From NCBI GenBank assembly GCA_934215995.1, contig CAKQBC010000171.1:1-5759 (forward strand): a stretch of 5,759 nt of DNA, given 5' to 3'. The first letter of the stretch is position 1. Each line of letters opens with the position of its first letter. The stretch comes from an uncultured Bacillus sp. (GTDB lineage: Bacteria > Bacillota > Bacilli > Bacillales > DSM-1321). The translations under genes were made by a program, and so were the position numbers. This document shows, piece by piece, positions 4,180-5,759 of this stretch. The notes beneath the pieces are model-generated. The model saw nothing but the letters and a program-made list of their open reading frames with translations, ran no database searches and was not told the origin of the DNA.

Positions 4180-5702
4180 AAGTGCTTGATGTGAGGCAAT
4201 TTCAGGATGGCGTACATCGGTATGTAACAATGCTTAATCGCCTCGAATCGGAAATGAAAGAAATCGAAAGTGCCATAAAAACGATTTCGGAGATGAATGA
4301 GGAATTGAAAGGGAAGGGCGGTTCCGCTATCCGTTCTTTTTATGCGGAATGCCATTTGCCCTTTCTGCAGTTTTTTGTCATTTTCAAGGACAACTTCGAA
4401 AGTATCCTCAGCAGCATGCATGATGCCCTTCATGCACTTGAATCCAATCCTTCCGGTTTCATCAGGGAACAATTCCTTCAGATTGATGTGAGGGATGGCC
4501 TGGAGAAAATCGGAAATAAGACAGAAGCCCTTACGAACGAGGCTAACAGCTATATTAATAGTGTGGCGGATATTGTTGCCTTGCCGAAAGTGGAGGACAA
4601 CGGGGTCCAATCTGGTGTTATCCAGTCTCATAAAAACAGGATTGATACGGTCATCGGCCTGGATGAATTTGATTCCTCCCAAATTATGGCCCTGTCTGAA
4701 GTGCAGGATAAAATCACGAAAATGGATACATGGATATCAGATATCGAGTCTTTAGTGGCCGATGGACTGACTAATATTGATTTTCCGGCAGAACAATGGA
4801 AAGCGTATGCTTCTTCTACAGGCCTCCAGAAGGACTTGGAGGGCTCTGGTCAGACTGTCGGGAAGAAACCCGAAGACAAAGAGAAGGATGAAGGCAACGA
4901 TTATTGGGGAATGGCGACTACCAGTTCTTTGATTGCCAAGGAGGCACGCGCAAGCTTCAGGCTCTTCAGGGCAAGAGGCGGATTGGTAACCGAGCAATAT
5001 AAGGGGAAATACAGGATCTATGCTACGCAGGATGCGCTCAGAAAGCTGGGCATCAATCCTACTCCTGGTGCAAAGAGCGATTTCATGTATAAGCTGCCGA
5101 AAGATATGTCTAAGTGGAAACCTGAGCATCATCAATTGTTCAATCATGGGAATAAGACACTGCTGAAGGCAGCGGACGTAAAGCCGGGGGATAATGGTTG
5201 GTCTGCAATCGGGGACAGCGTTATGGTTAAGAATGAGCATTTGCTGAACTGGAACAAAGATGCCGCCAACGCAACAGGCAAGGCGAAAATTGTTGGGAAA
5301 GCGGCGCTTAAAGGAACCGTAGAAGGCTTCACGGATATCGTAAATGCTAAAGGGATCGTTCAAGCAATCGGTGATAAGGATATTCCAAATATTGCTGTCA
5401 AAGGGTTGGCGCCGCTGGCAGCGATCGGAAGTTATGCCAACAATTATTCTGATGCCAAAAAGGATGGGCTGAAAGGAGCCGATGTCCATCAACGTGCGAT
5501 ATTGGATACGACAATCGACACAGCGATTTCCTCTGGTGTCCAGGCAACAGCCACAGCTTTAGGAACAGCGCTTATCCCGATACCGGGTGTCGGCACGGCA
5601 GTCGGGGTAGGGGTCGGAATTGTGGCGAACTGGGCGTTGAACAAGAAATGGGGAGACTCAAAAGAATCGGCGATGGATAAAATTAAAGGCTGGTTCCGCT
5701 AG
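4176..5702 (+). CDS. LXG-domain T7SSb effector with glycine-zipper C-terminal toxin region
   Basis: A 508-residue polymorphic toxin. The LXG domain (PF04740), residues 1 to about 205, is helical: MKVLDVRQFQDGVHRYV leads in, and LKGKGGSAIRSFY (44-56) holds the Leu44-x-Gly46 motif. This domain directs export by the type VIIb system. A charged linker (about 219-243, rich in K, E and D) separates it from the toxin half. Residues 244-370 are mixed and soluble-looking (YKGKYRIYATQDALRKLG at 275-292) and include KPEHHQLFNHGNK (315-327). Residues 372-487 are Ala/Gly-rich; ATALGTALIPIPGVG then GVGVGIVANWAL (458-488) contain Gly473, Gly477 and Gly481 spaced as a GxxxG zipper. The end, MDKIKGWF (500-507), is amphipathic. 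No nuclease, NADase or deaminase motif is visible, so membrane pore formation is the best guess, as for LXG toxins such as TelE. The start has AAAGGGGG 9 nt upstream, partly sequestered. Confidence 0.9.
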   Translation: MKVLDVRQFQDGVHRYVTMLNRLESEMKEIESAIKTISEMNEELKGKGGSAIRSFYAECHLPFLQFFVIFKDNFESILSSMHDALHALESNPSGFIREQFLQIDVRDGLEKIGNKTEALTNEANSYINSVADIVALPKVEDNGVQSGVIQSHKNRIDTVIGLDEFDSSQIMALSEVQDKITKMDTWISDIESLVADGLTNIDFPAEQWKAYASSTGLQKDLEGSGQTVGKKPEDKEKDEGNDYWGMATTSSLIAKEARASFRLFRARGGLVTEQYKGKYRIYATQDALRKLGINPTPGAKSDFMYKLPKDMSKWKPEHHQLFNHGNKTLLKAADVKPGDNGWSAIGDSVMVKNEHLLNWNKDAANATGKAKIVGKAALKGTVEGFTDIVNAKGIVQAIGDKDIPNIAVKGLAPLAAIGSYANNYSDAKKDGLKGADVHQRAILDTTIDTAISSGVQATATALGTALIPIPGVGTAVGVGVGIVANWALNKKWGDSKESAMDKIKGWFR

Positions 5703-5717
5703 AAAGGGGTTTGCTCC

Positions 5718-5759
5718 ATGGCAATGAGAATGTCTGAAGAAGATTATGCAGTATTGAGG
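5718..5759 (+). CDS. N-terminus of a downstream gene, possible immunity gene (3' truncated by window)
   Basis: ATG 5718 follows AAAGGGG (5703-5709) with 8-nt spacing and comes 15 nt after the LXG stop, so it is surely in the same operon. Only 14 codons are seen (MAMRMSEEDYAVLR), open to the window edge. Further in-frame ATGs at 5724 and 5730 are less well placed. LXG toxin genes are normally followed by their immunity gene, which makes that the first guess. However, this polar N-terminus does not begin with a membrane segment, as might be expected for immunity to a membrane toxin. No family can be assigned. Confidence 0.6.
   Translation, partial: MAMRMSEEDYAVLR

Noticed and set aside
4125..4682. 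Minus-strand frames over the LXG gene (185 codons here, 246 codons at 4752-5492)
   Set aside because: They are antisense to a clear LXG effector and have no ribosome sites or family features.

Overview
The window looks like chromosomal DNA of a low-to-moderate GC, Gram-positive Bacillota, most likely Bacillaceae. The signs are purine-rich Shine-Dalgarno sites (GGGAGG, GAGGAGGG, AAAGGGG), intrinsic terminators with U-runs, a lipoprotein-type solute-binding protein, and a type VII secretion (T7SSb) LXG toxin locus of the kind B. subtilis carries at ywqHIJ and yxiBCD. All supported genes lie on the + strand.

Layout. (1) 1-137: the last 44 codons of an unrecognised protein. (2) 138-653: a gene-poor stretch with a possible promoter near 241-269 and a long leader of about 375 nt. 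The leader holds a possible 28-codon ORF and mutually exclusive complementary segments. (3) 654-1589: an alpha/beta hydrolase of the monoacylglycerol lipase/lysophospholipase type with a complete catalytic triad; its stop codon sits inside the stem of a strong terminator. (4) 1755-3227: a polar amino-acid ABC uptake pair (lipoprotein receptor and HisM/GlnP-type permease), closed by a terminator before any ATPase gene. (5) 3297-3625: an AT-rich regulatory gap with a perfect 15-bp inverted repeat, Spo0A-box-like sequences and a 12-bp palindrome beside a possible -10 element. (6) 3626-5759: the LXG locus, made of a small helical DUF5344 (YwqI-like) protein, two possible tiny overlapping ORFs, a 508-residue LXG effector, and the first 14 codons of a further gene in the position where immunity genes usually lie.

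How the parts work together. The DUF5344 protein probably accompanies the LXG effector to the T7SSb machinery, which is not encoded here. The effector's LXG domain would be the secretion module. Its last ~60 residues carry a glycine-zipper-like hydrophobic segment, pointing to a membrane-acting toxin rather than an enzyme (inference). The receptor and permease would import a polar amino acid using an ATPase encoded elsewhere. The hydrolase appears to be a stand-alone transcription unit.

The most interesting part is the junction at 4032-4180. There the LXG ribosome-binding site is embedded in nested complementary repeats, and a 26-codon ORF with its own good ribosome-binding site ends in an ATGA overlap with the LXG start. 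This could be a translational gate on toxin production.
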